In this document: one piece after another, positions 63,824 to 64,000 of the stretch | Layout of the letters: every line of letters starts with the position of its first letter | Position numbering within the stretch: position 1 is the stretch's first letter | DNA from: Brachybacterium squillarum M-6-3 | Lineage (GTDB): Bacteria; Actinomycetota; Actinomycetes; Actinomycetales; Dermabacteraceae | Length of the DNA: 64,000 nt | NCBI RefSeq assembly: GCF_000225825.1 | Contig: NZ_AGBX01000008.1 | Span: forward strand, 153,226 to 217,225 | Direction: 5' to 3' | Translations under genes and position numbers: made by a program | The notes under the pieces: model-generated | Databases searched by the model: none | What the model saw: the letters and a program-made list of their open reading frames with translations, nothing else | What the model was told of the DNA's origin: nothing

Positions 63824-64000
63824 TCAGCGGATGGTGCTCTGCACCCCGTTCGCGGCGCTGTACGTCATGAATCCGCGCTGGAAGTCCTGCCGGACCCCGG
63901 CGCCGGAGGCGTAGGCGTAGGTCAGCGGGTATCCGATCCAGTCGTAGGCGCCTCGCTCCAGGTAGACCGTGCGGATCTCGCCGTGGACCGCGAACGCCCG
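63824..64000 (-). CDS. C-terminal end of an LGFP-repeat secreted protein, partial
   Basis: The minus-strand frame runs from the window edge to a TGA at 63826-63824, 58 codons. It reads VHGEIRTVYLERGAYDWIGY, then PLTYAYASG and QDFQRGFMTYSAANGVQSTIR, the pattern of LGFP repeats (V-G-I-x-Y-x3-G-x5-LGYP, then FQxGxI-Y). Such repeats occur at the ends of secreted actinobacterial amidases and cell-wall-associated proteins. The start and catalytic part lie beyond the window. Confidence 0.75.
   Translation of the reverse strand, partial: RAFAVHGEIRTVYLERGAYDWIGYPLTYAYASGAGVRQDFQRGFMTYSAANGVQSTIR

Overview
The window comes from a high-GC Gram-positive chromosome, most likely an actinomycete of the order Micrococcales and Brachybacterium-like. 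That placement is inference. It rests on very GC-rich coding sequence, a mycothiol S-conjugate amidase (mca), actinobacterial DUF4307 and DUF4245 proteins, frequent GTG and apparently leaderless starts, and gene order that matches blocks I remember from Mycobacterium tuberculosis. I see no rRNA, tRNA or CRISPR array.

Region 1 (1-7.9 kb) is an accessory island of visibly lower GC. It holds part of a type I restriction-modification locus (hsdS cut by the window edge, hsdM, an Xre-type regulator), a small Cys/His protein, a nested pair of insertion sequences and an IS5-like (DUF4096) protein. An IS21-family element with istA/istB sits inside the transposase gene of an IS256-family element. A 4-bp target duplication is visible, and removing the insert restores the transposase frame exactly.

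Region 2 (7.9-28 kb) is core chromosome: ychF; an NAD(P)-binding protein with a divergent HxlR regulator; rmuC; xseA-xseB; a DUF4245 protein; a PfkB kinase; fumC; a hydrolase; a PIN-PhoH ATPase; a cis-prenyltransferase; a hemolysin III-like protein behind a perfect palindrome; a small membrane protein with mca; DUF4307; greA; an AI-2E-type transporter; and an ABC exporter pair. Much of this order resembles the M. tuberculosis Rv1080c-Rv1108c neighbourhood.

Region 3 (27.8-45.7 kb) runs mostly leftward through cell-wall, cofactor and translation genes: truA, rplM-rpsI, glmM, glmS, then acpS-nnr-alr-tsaE-tsaB-rimI, in which every adjacent pair overlaps. coaA faces glmM across a perfect 25-bp inverted repeat. 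Between glmM and rpsI, genes that usually lie close together, sits an extra block of about 5.5 kb: a SWI2/SNF2 helicase, a frameshifted secreted-protein gene, cyanase (cynS) and a divergent PAS-AraC regulator that probably senses cyanate or nitrogen status.

Region 4 (45.7-61.3 kb) carries purine genes in three pieces (purD-purC, purS-purQ, purL). They are separated by a metallo-beta-lactamase-fold protein, an RsmC-like methyltransferase with a pirin, and a lipid-metabolism cluster. The cluster comprises a MaoC dehydratase, a FabG4-type reductase, a FadA2-type thiolase, a TetR regulator and an acyl-CoA oxidase-like dehydrogenase, arranged around a palindromic operator.

Region 5 (61.3-64 kb) holds a two-domain protein (polysaccharide pyruvyl transferase plus family 2 glycosyltransferase) and the end of an LGFP-repeat secreted protein. 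Both point to cell-surface polysaccharide work.
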